In this document: positions 47,658-58,572 of the stretch, one piece after another
How positions within the stretch are numbered: position 1 is the stretch's first letter
How the letters are laid out: every line of letters starts with the position of its first letter
Assembly (NCBI GenBank): GCA_025677825.1
Contig: JAIXMO010000028.1
Location: forward strand, 1 to 64,000
Reading direction: 5' to 3'
DNA from: Helicostylum pulchrum
Lineage: Eukaryota > Mucoromycota > Mucoromycetes > Mucorales > Mucoraceae
DNA length: 64,000 nt
The notes under the pieces: generated by a model
Seen by the model: only the letters and a program-made list of their open reading frames with translations
Database searches by the model: none
What the model was told of the DNA's origin: nothing
Made by a program: the position numbers and the translations under genes

Positions 47658-48128
47658 ATATCCTTATTATTTTTTATACTTTTATTATTTTCTTTTAATA
47701 AACTTATTTATTCATCAATCATCTTTTTTTGTACTTGTAATATCAATTTACATTTTCTCTTGTAATTCAATTGGTAATTTATTTGTTCTTAACTCAGATT
47801 AGCGATACCACACTTCCTCTTCTTCAATGATAATCTAATTATATTCTATTATAGTTACCTTATCATTACAAGTTTATAGAATATAAATTCTAAGCTTGGA
47901 AACTATACTACTTGAGTAGTTTTGTGCTATAGCTGTATATGTTATATACTGAAACTGCTTCCTCGCCATTTGTATTAATATTCTGGTTCATTAAAAGTAA
48001 TTACTGTTACTTTTCTTCTCCATTTTCCTCCATTTTCATTGGCTAGCTCACGTGAATTTCACGTGTTTTGATTTTTCGCAGTAAATTATGTTTTTATATC
48101 ATTTTGTCTTTAAGGAATAGAATAAATA

Positions 48129-48202
48129 GGTTCCTTGGTCTAGTTGGTTATGACATGGCCTTTACACGGCCATGGTCTCCGGTTCGAACCCGGAAGGAAT
48201 CA
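48129..48202 (+). tRNA. tRNA-Val (anticodon UAC)
   Basis: A 74-nt cloverleaf without intron. The acceptor stem GGTTCCT pairs with AGGAATC (one G-T), followed by discriminator A. The D arm is GTC...GAC with the TAGTTGGTTAT loop. The anticodon stem TGGCC/GGCCA holds the loop TTTACAC, giving anticodon TAC, which reads GUA/GUG valine codons. The T arm is TCCGG-TTCGAAC-CCGGA. Box A (TGGTCTAGTTGG) and box B (GGTTCGAACCC) are intact, so it should be transcribed by RNA polymerase III. CCA is not encoded, as expected in a nucleus. Confidence 0.97.
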
Positions 48203-48203
48203 A

Positions 48204-48208
48204 TTTTT
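48204..48208 (+). terminator. RNA polymerase III T5 terminator
   Basis: TTTTT begins two bases after the tRNA-Val discriminator base, the usual Pol III stop. Confidence 0.8.
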
Positions 48209-48209
48209 G

Positions 48210-48929
48210 CATGTTTTTGCTTTACAGCGGAGTTTTAATTAGATGCTTCTTGGTGCCGTGATCGAACTTAACAAATAGTCAGTTATATTAAAGTATAGAA
48301 GATAGATAAAAGATGGTTTATTAAAACTGTTTTAGAAGATAATTTATATAATTTAAAGTAGTACAAAATAAAGTACGACATTGGATGTTTAAGCTCTTTT
48401 TTTCTCTTTCTTGTGTGTCGTGCTCTCACTGATGGGTAAAGGGTTTATAATAGAAGTAGAATATACAATAGTTATGTTAAAGATTATCTTTATTTATTTT
48501 GTATACAATTAATATAATTTGAGGTTACTCTTGTGCCAGTGAATTTGAATAATCCAAGAGAACCAAGCTATGTGTTAAAATAGACAGAAGGGGGGTAAAA
48601 TAGTAGTAAAAGATTAAGAGTAATCAAAGAGAAAGCCCTTTTCGTATTTTAGTTAAGTAATAGTTAATTGATTTTTTATTTATTATTGAATTTAATATCT
48701 GATATTTATATGTTTCTTAAAGAAAAAGGAAAAGTTAATGGATAGTAGAATGGATGAATCCATCCAAACTCAAAAAGGAAAAATGGTAGTTTGACGTGTA
48801 ACACTGTTACAAGTAGAACGATAGTTATTTTGTAATGTTACGAATCGAAGAATATCGTACTGGTTTAAAAACCTATTTTTCATTTTTATTTTAGTTCAGT
48901 TACCCTTATTTTCACCCTTATTATTTCAG
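48210..48929. other. AT-rich spacer between tRNA and long inverted repeat
   Basis: No supported gene; short unrelated runs only. Confidence 0.4.
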
Positions 48930-50035
48930 ATTATTAGTTACTTTTTATTTCAAATCTCAGTTTCTGTTACACTTTCTATACACTTAACTTTATTATTATA
49001 CTACATCTTTTTATTACACTATTTCTTTAAGTTTACCCTCCATTTAACATCAGATATGTTACTCCATATTCTTATTTTACTTAGTAATGATGTTTGATTC
49101 TTTCTGATTGTAAAAACATCGATTTATTTTATTATATTAGTTAACTAGAACAAAAACAACGCATCTAGTTTAGAAACCTTAGCCATTTTACATTATTTTA
49201 GAATCAAAAGGAACAAAGTTATTCCTGATATTGTAACTATTTTACATATCAAATAAATCTTATCTTACTTTTACCCTATAAAATTATACTCTACTTTTCT
49301 TATCATATAATTCTCTGTAAACTTATTTCTTTTATTTTATTCTTTTACGTATTATATTCGTTCATATAATACTCTTTCTTAGTTGGGCAACTATAAACCT
49401 GGTGCTCACTTTCAATTTATTGAACTTATAAAATAATATCTTTTTTATTTTATACCTTACTTTCTATTTTTTACAAATAAACCACCACTCCGTTTGTAAC
49501 AGTAAAATAGATAGGAAGTAAGGAATAAAAATAAAAAAGATATATATTAACTGTTTTTATAAGTTTGGTTGAAAGGAAAGTGAGCAGCAACTAAGAGAAT
49601 GTATTGTAAAAGAGATATAATACATCAAGAAAATAAAATAAAAGAGAAATAAGTTTACAGAGAATTGTAACGTGAAAGAGTATAATTTATAAAGGTAATA
49701 TAAGTTTTATTTAATGTGTAAAATGATGCGGTATTTATATTTAGTTAGGACATCCTTTGAATCTTGTAAAATATCTTGGATATTTAAAATAAATATACCC
49801 CTTTTGATTCTAATGAAGATGTATGTAACTTTCTAAACTAAATGTGATGTTTTTACAATTAGAAAGGACGAAAAGGTATTGTAAATAAAAATAAATAAAT
49901 AAATAGAGTAACATATCTAATGTTACATGAAGGATAAACTTTGAATAAAAATGCAATAGTGTAATGGATAAAAGATAAGAAAGAAAAAGCGTAGCAGAAA
50001 CTGAGATTTGAAATAAAAAAAGGAAACTACTTTGG
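48930..50035. repeat. Long inverted repeat / foldback element (about 1.1 kb)
   Basis: Two arms of roughly 540 bp converge on a centre near 49485. Reading outward from the centre, left/right-complement pairs are: TACCTTACTTTCTATTTTTTAC with TTCCTTACTTCCTATCTATTTTAC; TGCTCACTTTC on both sides; TTCTCTGTAAACTTATTTC on both sides; TAGTTTAGAAA; TTAGAATCAAAAGG; GATTGTAAAAACATC with AATTGTAAAAACATC; ATCAGATATGTTACTC with ATTAGATATGTTACTC; and at the outer end TTATTTCAAATCTCAGTTTCTG on both sides. Similarity fades beyond about 48930 and 50035. There is no open frame of note inside. Confidence 0.85.
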
Positions 50036-50069
50036 TAAAAATGTCATTCAAACAGTATGTTATTTTTCA

Positions 50070-50435
50070 GGTCTTAACAATGTGTTGATGTGCTTGTTAC
50101 AAAGCTCCGTCTATCTTCGTACAATACCTGAGTCTACTCTCAAAAATAATCGACTTTTCGCAAAGCTCCCTCAGAGTATGACTAAAATCCCGGATATTCT
50201 AGATCAAGAACATCAAAATATAAGTTCGCTGCATTCCTGCAGGATACTTTCCTGGTATTGGTTAAAGGTTGTCATCCTACTACTCTACAAAACGATCCGG
50301 TGTTGTAGCTTCCTGCTTCTAGATCAGATCGTACTAGATTAATCCACTGGCTCATGAATTGTCTTTCCGGTAATTCCCATGATTGTCTCTGTGCATTTGC
50401 ATTAATTATATTATTGTAAAACAAATACAACTTTT
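50070..50435 (+). pseudogene. Remnant resembling a ubiquitin-specific protease N-terminus
   Basis: After a TTTTTCAG acceptor the + strand reads LNNVLMCLLQSSVYL, TIPESTLKNNRLFAKLPQSM. A frame change follows, then KYKFAAFLQDTFLVLVKGCH, then a stop and, after another gap, WLMNCLSGNSHDCLCAFA. A peptide with N-x(4)-C-x(2)-Q-S followed later by a WLMNCL segment recalls the Cys-box and the EFL.WLL.. region of USP/UCH enzymes, but the catalytic box itself is not intact. It starts about 35 bp beyond the long inverted repeat. Confidence 0.35.
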
Positions 50436-51275
50436 GCAGTAAGATACAAATGGTCGATAAATTACACGTATAACTGCGAAATTCTTTTAACAAGATTTAT
50501 GCAAATGTTTTTTAAAAAAGATATTTTATGCCTTTCTTCCTATTACGCGGAAATCTTTACTGATGTCATTTCCAGTAATTTGTGGATGTAGCTATTAATC
50601 AAGCGATATATATCCTGGGGTTGAATTCTATACAAAGGAGTATGACGATTTACTCTCGTCTGCGGCTAGAAGCAAAACGATATAGTATGTTCAATGCTAC
50701 TATATATCCTGTTCTTTCCACGAATACATTCCAGAAGGAAAGAAGACTGATTGTTTCAGTTATTTTAGCATTCAGTTAGGAAAAAAAAAAGTGTCGAAAA
50801 GCGTGTGATTTTGGTTATTCTCCTGCAAAATATCCCTGTAAACAAGACAAACAATAAAATTTACTGGCACTATTTTAAAACTTTAAAAATAACTTTCTAG
50901 GCGTGTGTATGAAGAGGCGATTATCGCCGAACGAAAAAATAAAAAAGTCAATTGAATTAGATACATGTAAATAAAAACGCCCGTACTTGTTTAAGCTATC
51001 CCTTTTTAGTTTTCGTTTGTAACTTGCTTTTTTTTTACAGTTGATAAAATGGGTATAAAATCGTTAATGCTTGCGGGGGTTCACGCGCACGCGCGGACCA
51101 GATTTCACGGTTGAGACAGAAATATATTTTGGGACCCAGCAGGTTTTGCTTGCATAATACAATGACGCCAACTTTGCGTTCCTTTTTCCTTTCTTCTTTC
51201 ACACATCTTTCTTCTTCCCCCCCCCCCCCCTACTTTTCTTTTTTTTAAAAATAATAATCTTACACTAAGAAAAAA
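50436..51275. other. Intergenic region, promoter of aconitase
   Basis: An open stretch at 50582-50779 (SRLRLEAKRYSMFNATIYPV) may be the tail of the preceding remnant. The last 100 bp hold a CT-rich region with a run of C at about 51220-51229 and a T8A5 switch, typical of the promoters in this window. Confidence 0.45.
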
Positions 51276-53829
51276 ATGTTGCTTACAAGAACTGGGTTTT
51301 TAAAAGTAGCCAAAATAGCCAAGGTATATTCATATAGAAACACAGTAGTGCTACTTTTTGTGTGCTTCGTTTTTTTTAAAAAAACTAACGTATAAAAAAA
51401 GACATCATTGTCTGTTAGGTCTTATAGTTTGGCTAGTAAAAAAGTTGCCATGTCTAACTTTGAAACAGACAAATATATTAATTATCAACGTATTGAAGAT
51501 AATCTTAAAGTTGTTAGAAAGAGGTATACATAAAAAAATACGCGTATTTTTGTTTTAATTACTCGTGATTAATAAATATTTGTTATAGACTAAATCGTCC
51601 TTTAACACTTTCGGAAAAGATTGTTTACGGTCACTTGGACGACCCTGAAACACAAGAGATTGTGCGTGGTCAGTCTTACCTTCGCTTGCGTCCGGACAGA
51701 GTAGCATGTCAAGACGCAACTGCGCAAATGGCCTTATTACAATTTATGTCTGCTGGTTTACCTACCGTACAAGCACCAACCACTGTCCACTGTGATCACT
51801 TGATTGAAGCTCAAGTAGGCGGTGTAAAGGATCTCGAACGTGCTATTGATATCAACAAAGAAGTATACGATTTCTTAGCCACTGCTTCTGAAAAGTACAA
51901 TATCGGGTTCTGGAAGCCTGGATCCGGTATTATTCATCAAATCATTCTTGAGAATTATGCTTTCCCCGGTGGTCTTATGATCGGTACTGACTCTCATACG
52001 CCTAATGCCGGCGGATTAGGTATGGTGGCTATTGGTGTTGGTGGTGCTGATGCCGTTGATGTGATGGCTGGTGTGCCATGGGAACTCAAGTGTCCTAAGG
52101 TAATCGGCGTTAAATTAAGCGGTAAGCTTCACGGCTGGACTTCTCCCAAGGATGTTATCTTAAAGGTAGCAGGTATCTTGACCGTCAAGGGAGGTACTGG
52201 TGCTATTGTTGAATACTTTGGTGACGGCGTTGATTCCATCTCTTGTACTGGTATGGGTACCATCTGTAATATGGGTGCAGAAATCGGTGCTACTACCTCT
52301 TTATTCCCTTTCAATAGCCGTATGGGTGATTACCTCCGTGCTACTAAACGTAGTGAAATTGCAAAGTACGCTGAATCATTCCAAGAAAATTTACGTGCCG
52401 ATGAAAACGCACATTACGATGAAGTAATTGAAATTGATCTTGATACATTGGAGCCTCATATTAACGGTCCCTTCACACCTGATTTGGCTACACCTGTTTC
52501 TAAATTCAAGGAGACACTCAAAAAGAACGACTGGCCTCAAGAACTTAAAGTGGGCTTGATTGGATCTTGTACCAATTCTTCATATGAGGATATGACGCGT
52601 TCTGCTTCCATTGCTAAACAAGCTATTGATCATGGTGTCCAGGTCAAGTCTGAGTTCACCATCACTCCTGGTTCAGAACAAATCCGTGCAACCATCCAGC
52701 GTGACGGTGTTATGGACGTTTTAACAAACGTCGGCGGTGTCGTGTTGGCCAATGCCTGTGGTCCTTGTATCGGTCAGTGGGATCGTCAAGACGTAGCCAA
52801 AGGAGAAAAAAATTCTATCATCACATCGTATAACCGTAACTTTACAGGTCGTAATGACGCCAACCCAGCTACACATGCCTTTGTAGCGTCACCTGAGATC
52901 GTCACAGCACTAGCCATTTCTGGTGATATGACGTTTAATCCCATTACTGACTCATTAATCGACAAGTCTGGCAAACCTTTCAAGCTGGACGCGCCCAACG
53001 GTTTTGAACTACCTCCTAATGGTTATGATTCTGGAGAAAATACGTATCAACCCCCACCTACTGACCGATCTCACGTTCGAGTGACAGTCGACCCCAAGTC
53101 CAACCGTCTTCAACTGTTGAAACCATTTGAACAATGGGACGGTAAAGATATTAAAGATGTTCCCATCTTGATCAAGGTCAAGGGAAAATGTACAACAGAT
53201 CATATCTCTATGGCGGGCCCCTGGCTCAAGTATCGTGGTCACTTGGACAATATCTCCAATAACTTTTTGATTGGTGGTATTAATAGTGAGAATGGTAAAG
53301 CCAACTGTGTGAAGAATGTGTTTACTGGTGAGTACAAGGGGGTTCCCCAAACAGCTCGTGACTATAAGAAGGATGGAATTAAATGGGTAGTTGTCGGTGA
53401 TGAAAATTATGGCGAAGGTTCTTCTCGGGAACATGCCGCACTTGAACCTCGGTTCCTTAATGGTACTGCAGTCATTGTAAAGTCTTTTGCTCGTATCCAT
53501 GAAACCAACTTGAAGAAACAAGGCATGCTTCCATTGACTTTTGCTAACCCTGATGATTATAATAAGGTTAATCCTGAAGATAAGGTTTCTATTCTGGGGT
53601 TGACTGATTTCAGACCTGGAAAGCCCTTGACTGTTCGTCTTACTAAGCCCAATGGTGAACATGAAGATATCAAGGTCAATCATACTTTTAACGATTTGCA
53701 AATTGAGTGGTTCAAGAACGGGTAAGTCTTTTTGAAATATCATTTTTCTCTCTTTCTCTTTTTCTTGCTAATCTTTGTTTTTATAGTTCTTGTCTTAACC
53801 ATATGAAAAAAACCGCTGCTGAGGAATAA
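51276..53829 (+). CDS. ACO1: Aconitate hydratase, mitochondrial (aconitase)
   Basis: The bulk of the enzyme is in the exon 51589-53721, with exon 51419-51523 before it and a short last exon 53787-53829; total about 775 aa. Diagnostic blocks are [38 protein letters not shown], the [4Fe-4S] ligands in [11 protein letters not shown] and [10 protein letters not shown], and [15 protein letters not shown] in the swivel domain. It interconverts citrate and isocitrate in the TCA cycle. The ATG at 51276 opens a presequence-like [16 protein letters not shown]. However, the obvious splice (51323/51419) leads at once to GTC TTA TAG, whereas the required frame is shifted by one base. The 5' exon boundary is therefore uncertain (see findings). 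A Met at about 51451 could start a form without the presequence. Confidence 0.93.
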
Positions 53830-54311
53830 GTTGGTTACTAACTGTAAATATTTCCAATAATAAAAAAAAAGGTTGCTTAAAAGTCGAATTTGTTGAATTC
53901 GCAGACTCTTATAAAATAAAATTGCTTATTAATATTACAGATAAGTATGAGAATCTCAAAAGAGGCTATTTTTATTGTGGATGATATTAAAAGTCTGGAC
54001 AACAGGATGATCGAATTCTGTTAAACTATTTGAATATATGCATATACAAGCAATATGATTTTCGTATTAATTACTAGTTTAACTATACAGTGATAGGTAA
54101 CATTTGTTTTTAAAGTTACATATTATACAACGCAGAGCTCATCTTCTCTTGATAATTCTTATGATCAAATTTAATGTCGTTTGCTGCCTTCAGTGTGTTT
54201 TTAACATTATTCTCAGCATTCTACATTAAATATGTTAATGAATATACAAACCTATGAAATATTATATATTCACTTTAGTTATAAATATAACGTAAGTTGT
54301 TTTACTTGAAA
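53830..54311. other. Intergenic region
   Basis: 3' flank of the aconitase gene; AT-rich with nothing recognisable. Confidence 0.45.
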
Positions 54312-54720
54312 CTAGTCAAGTTTGTTGAAGTCAATGTCAACCACGTATTTTTCTCTCAACCCCTGGATCATGCCTTCCATTATATTGTTTGGAATATTGT
54401 AACGCTCATTTTTTTCAGAGATTCTAAATAAAAACTATGTGAATTCACATCATTTTAAATAAAACATATTCATTGAAACAAACTTTGAGTTTTCCAACAA
54501 ATGCTTGCAAATCTTCTGGAAGGCGTTTAGAGTCGGATAGGAGTGATAAGGCAGTTTTTTTTACCTATTTATTACAGTGCTCGCGGCACCTGACCCAATG
54601 CTTGATTGTCTATATACTTTCCAAAAGTTCAATTCTTGGCGGGTTTTCTTTGAAATACTTTTCCGTTCTTTGAGATCTTAAAACAGCCTTTTTTGGAGGT
54701 GTTGGGAAATCTTGATACAC
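54312..54720 (-). pseudogene. Decayed coding sequence, family unknown
   Basis: The minus strand shows coding-like blocks: FPTPPKKAVLRSQRTEKYFK then ENPPRIELLES to a stop. A shifted frame follows with KHWVRCREHCNK, an in-frame TAG, and then VKKTALSLLSDSKRLPEDLQ and AFVGKLK. A weak intron (GTTTGT...TTTTAG) leads to NERYNIPNNIMEGMIQGLRE and KYVVDIDFNKLD before TAG. The breaks mark it as dead. I do not recognise the family with confidence; the style resembles repeat-associated proteins of Mucorales. Confidence 0.4.
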
Positions 54721-55971
54721 GGTCAATTTACACGGTCGATTAAAAAAAGTGTGCCATATTACTTTTCACTTACCTTTACAGATGGCCATTACTTTAAGAA
54801 GAGCTGTATCGGTTTGTACGAACATAAAATAAAAGCCAAAATGATAAGAGACGAAAGAAGAAAAAAGACACCTGTTGAAAAAAAAAGTAGATATAAATGT
54901 AACTGTTAAAAAGAATGGTAAAATAGGGCGTCTATTTATTGATATGCGGAAAAAGTAATAAAATACGACACAATTTTTTGGACCGACCATGTATCAAGAA
55001 TTCCCCCATTTATTTTCGACTTGAGAAGTTGATACTTTCCGCATAAATGTTAGGTAGAGTATCTTTGTCGGTTCGCGATACTAAAGTTTTTGCCAAAAGT
55101 GGGCAAGGTTACACTTCGAGTGATTGCATAATCTTTTTATATTAAGTAATAATTATAAATATAAATGAGGGTCCTCTATGTATCAATTTCTTGAGACATT
55201 ACAAAAAGTGTTTCAAGCTGACACGGTTGAATATTAAATCATCTTTGTCAGCAGAGCTTTTTTTTACTTTATTATAAAGCGAAATTTATTGTAGCAACTG
55301 ATAAAAAAAAAAAAGCACACATTTAAACAGTTAAATTGGCGCGTCTAAACCAAGTTGGGATAATCAGATATAGTTAATCTTGTTGATTAGGATTGATCAA
55401 TGATCCTTTTTCACTTGTAGCGATACGAATCTATCCCGTACCGCATATGAAATGAAGTAGGTATTTTATTTTGTTTTGAGGAAAAGAGTGTATATAAAAG
55501 GCATGTTTTAACATTATAGATTCTGCCCAAAACAGCACTTAATTACTCTAATTAGAAATTTTTATAGCCTTTAATATTAATCATTCACGGAGATTTCTGA
55601 GAAAATGACTATCATCCCAATTGAAATGAGTCCTTTTTTTTTTGTTTGTCGCATGTTGGCCCTGAGCTTCATCTTTTTTAGGAGGGGGAGGTACTCTGAT
55701 TAAACAAAACTATAAAGATCAAAATGGAATACTCATAACACGGTATCTTGTTTTTTACTCTCTTTTTTTTTTCGCTTTCTACCTCTTCTCGGGATAGACT
55801 CGTGTGACCCATTTTGTGTTCTTCTTCCCAATAAGGGTCGTCGTTTCAAAAATAAAGATCCTAATTTTATAACTTGTATTAACTTTTTTATTTATTCCTT
55901 TTTCTTTCTTTTTTTTATATATATACTCACATATAAAAAAAATCACGTACATACAAAAAATAAGCGAAACA
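54721..55971. other. AT-rich intergenic region
   Basis: About 1.25 kb before the PH-domain gene with only short unsupported open frames. Confidence 0.45.
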
Positions 55972-57134
55972 ATGTATTCACCACTGTATATTTCAGTTGA
56001 AGACCCGAGAAAAAGTATGAGTAATGAATTCCCACCTACAATAGATGATAAAGAGATATTTCGGCTTTCTATTGCATCACAACAATCTTCTACTACAACC
56101 ACCACAGTAACAAGTAACTCGTCAAGTCAAAGATTAAGCGTAGTCAGTACAGAAGATGATAATCATGTGGCTTATTGTAAGTGATGATAATAAACAATAT
56201 TTAACCTGATTGGACTTGTTTGTAAGCGGAATTAACTAACAGGTACCCTTCTTTTTTTTTCTATAATTTATTAGTAGCGCCCTCTGTTGCAACTCGTTCA
56301 TCTTCACGTTATTTATTATCCAGCCCACCCAGTACAGAGAATTTTCGAAGTAGGGTATTAAATAGATTTATTTCTTCGTCATCCAGTCGTCATCAAAAAT
56401 CACTCTCAGAATATTCGTTTGATAGCATAGTCAATAACAGTCTATTACCAATTGAAGCAAAGAACTGTGATACAGTTATTATTGACCCTTGGTGTATGTC
56501 AGTTAAATATGCACTTGAACATGCCATCAATTCAGATTGGCTTCATAAATATGAACAACCCAGTACATTTGGATTTGGTAGATCGTGGAAAAGAAGACTA
56601 TTTGTTCTTGTTGATAGAATTGTATATATTTTTAAAACATCAAAATCTACCAATCCTGCTAGAGAACACTTTTTATTAACAGATGACACATTTGTATTTG
56701 TTACAGAAGAATTTAAAAAGGGATTTATTATTGAATTAAGAAAACCTTTATGTAAATGGTATATTCGATGTGAATCAGTGAACCAAATGCGACAGTGGCT
56801 TGAATCAATGAAGAAGATTGTTGCTTGTATAAAAATTGGATATGATGGTGTATTGTCATCACCTATTTTGTCATCAATTAGATTAACTGATGATTATAGA
56901 ATATTAATACCAACTGCTCATGAAAACAGTAAAAGATTAAACCGACAAAGTTTACCTACTATGGTTACAACAAGACCTTCTACTCCATCATCATCATTAC
57001 AACTTCGCCCGCAAAGGCAATCATTAACTGAAATACCTGACTGGGAATCTACTTTACCACCTCAACTACCTCCTCCCCGTTCTAAACCACCACCTGTACC
57101 ACCATGTTTGCCTACCGTCTCGGAAGATTATTAA
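55972..57134 (+). CDS. PH-domain protein with proline-rich tail
   Basis: Two exons (55972-56176 and 56275-57134), 354 aa. The N-terminal third is Ser/Thr-rich and probably disordered. A pleckstrin-homology-like domain spans about residues 160-275: DWLHKYEQPSTFGFGRSWKR is the first strand with the basic loop, RLFVLVDRIVYIFK the second, and MRQWLESMKKIV the closing helix with its conserved Trp. The C-terminus is a proline-rich segment (PPQLPPPRSKPPPVPP) of the kind bound by SH3 domains. This suggests a membrane- or cortex-associated adaptor in signalling or actin/polarity pathways; the lipid ligand and partners are unknown. Confidence 0.88.
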
Positions 57135-57708
57135 TAACTAACTCCTCATCGTAAATTTTTTCATTCTCCCTCAACCCTTTCCTTTTTGTATATTTTCTTT
57201 TTTTCTCTCTCTCACTCTCTTTTTTTTTCCCCACTGTATATTATCATTACTATTACTACTTTATTATTATTACTGCCCAATTGTTGTACCATTGTTTAAT
57301 AAATAACAACAACAAAAAACCCAACCAAAAAAGCTACATTTTAATCCTATTTTTATACGACGTGTTACAATCAACGGAAATTTACAACTATATCATCCGT
57401 TTTTTTTTTCAAGGTCATACAAAAGGAGTACCATTTAATACAAATATTTTTTTTTTTTCCTCACACTATCATTACCTAATTCAGAAAATAGGAATACTCT
57501 TTCATAACAAAGAAACGCGTTTTCATTCGAATACACACTACTATTGTTGATTACACGTGATATAATTCTCTAAAATCGTTCGAGTAGTGTATAGAAATGA
57601 GATCATTTTTAACTATTTTATTTTCAACGTGATTGTTACTTATTTTAATGACTATCTGATTAAATAAGAAAACATTACTTAATCCAAAAAAAGGACATGT
57701 GAGTTATT
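57135..57708. other. Convergent intergenic region
   Basis: Lies between the stops of the PH-domain gene and EXO70. T-rich with ATT repeats around 57240-57275. No gene seen. Confidence 0.5.
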
Positions 57709-58538
57709 CTAATAAGCAGTAGGTTCAAATAAATGACTGATCATTTTATCGACCCTTTCTTTATCATAGCGAATATACTTGGCAGGATTCTTTGTAAAGT
57801 CAGTACCTTGGTACTTATCCAAGAAACGTCCATACATGGGCACAAGAACGTTTTTAACGTCTCTAATAACTTGATTTCTTAATTCTGTATCAGGAATAGC
57901 ATATGTTTGCTGAGCTCGAGATATTTCTTCAAATTCTGCATTAAAGTTCTAAAATTAAAAAAAAAAAACTTAAAATCCATATATTCTTCCTAAGCCCTTA
58001 CTTTTTCTTACTTTGAATCTTTCTTTGATTAATTGTCTTTCAGCGTTACCCATAGATTTATTGATAGCACCACCTCTAACATAAGTAACATCCATCAAAT
58101 TTTCAACACAAGGTTTCCAAGATTCTTGATAAGCATCTAATTGCTTCTTTACAAGTTTACCAAATTTCATTTCGGAACCATCGTCAAAGATGGCGTTTAA
58201 AGGTGGAGATCGAATCTGTCTTAAAATATGATTATAGTTATTCAATAAAAATAACGTAGCTAATGTAGGTTTTTTATATCCGCGCGATTTCAACTGTAAT
58301 GCAACTGTCATTTGGTCTAAAGCATCTACAAAGAACTTTTGTAATAACGCTGCCCCTAAAGCTGATTCGCCTCCGTGAACTCGTGAAGCTTCTGTCATCA
58401 CTTGTGATGAAGGCATACTGTTCCAGCCACCATCACCTACAAGAATCAAAAGGGGCTCAACTGTATCACGCCAAATATATAACCTCTTGAAATAGTTCAA
58501 TGTCTATAGAGTAATAGTTTAAGTTACGCTGCAAATAC

Positions 58539-58572
<34 letters not shown>

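Noticed and set aside
48255..48275. Second tRNA-like box B (GTGATCGAAC) near 48.26 kb
   Set aside because: No acceptor, D or anticodon arm can be drawn around it.
53009..53743. 244-codon open frame antisense to aconitase
   Set aside because: Lies entirely opposite a highly conserved enzyme frame; a shadow caused by codon bias.
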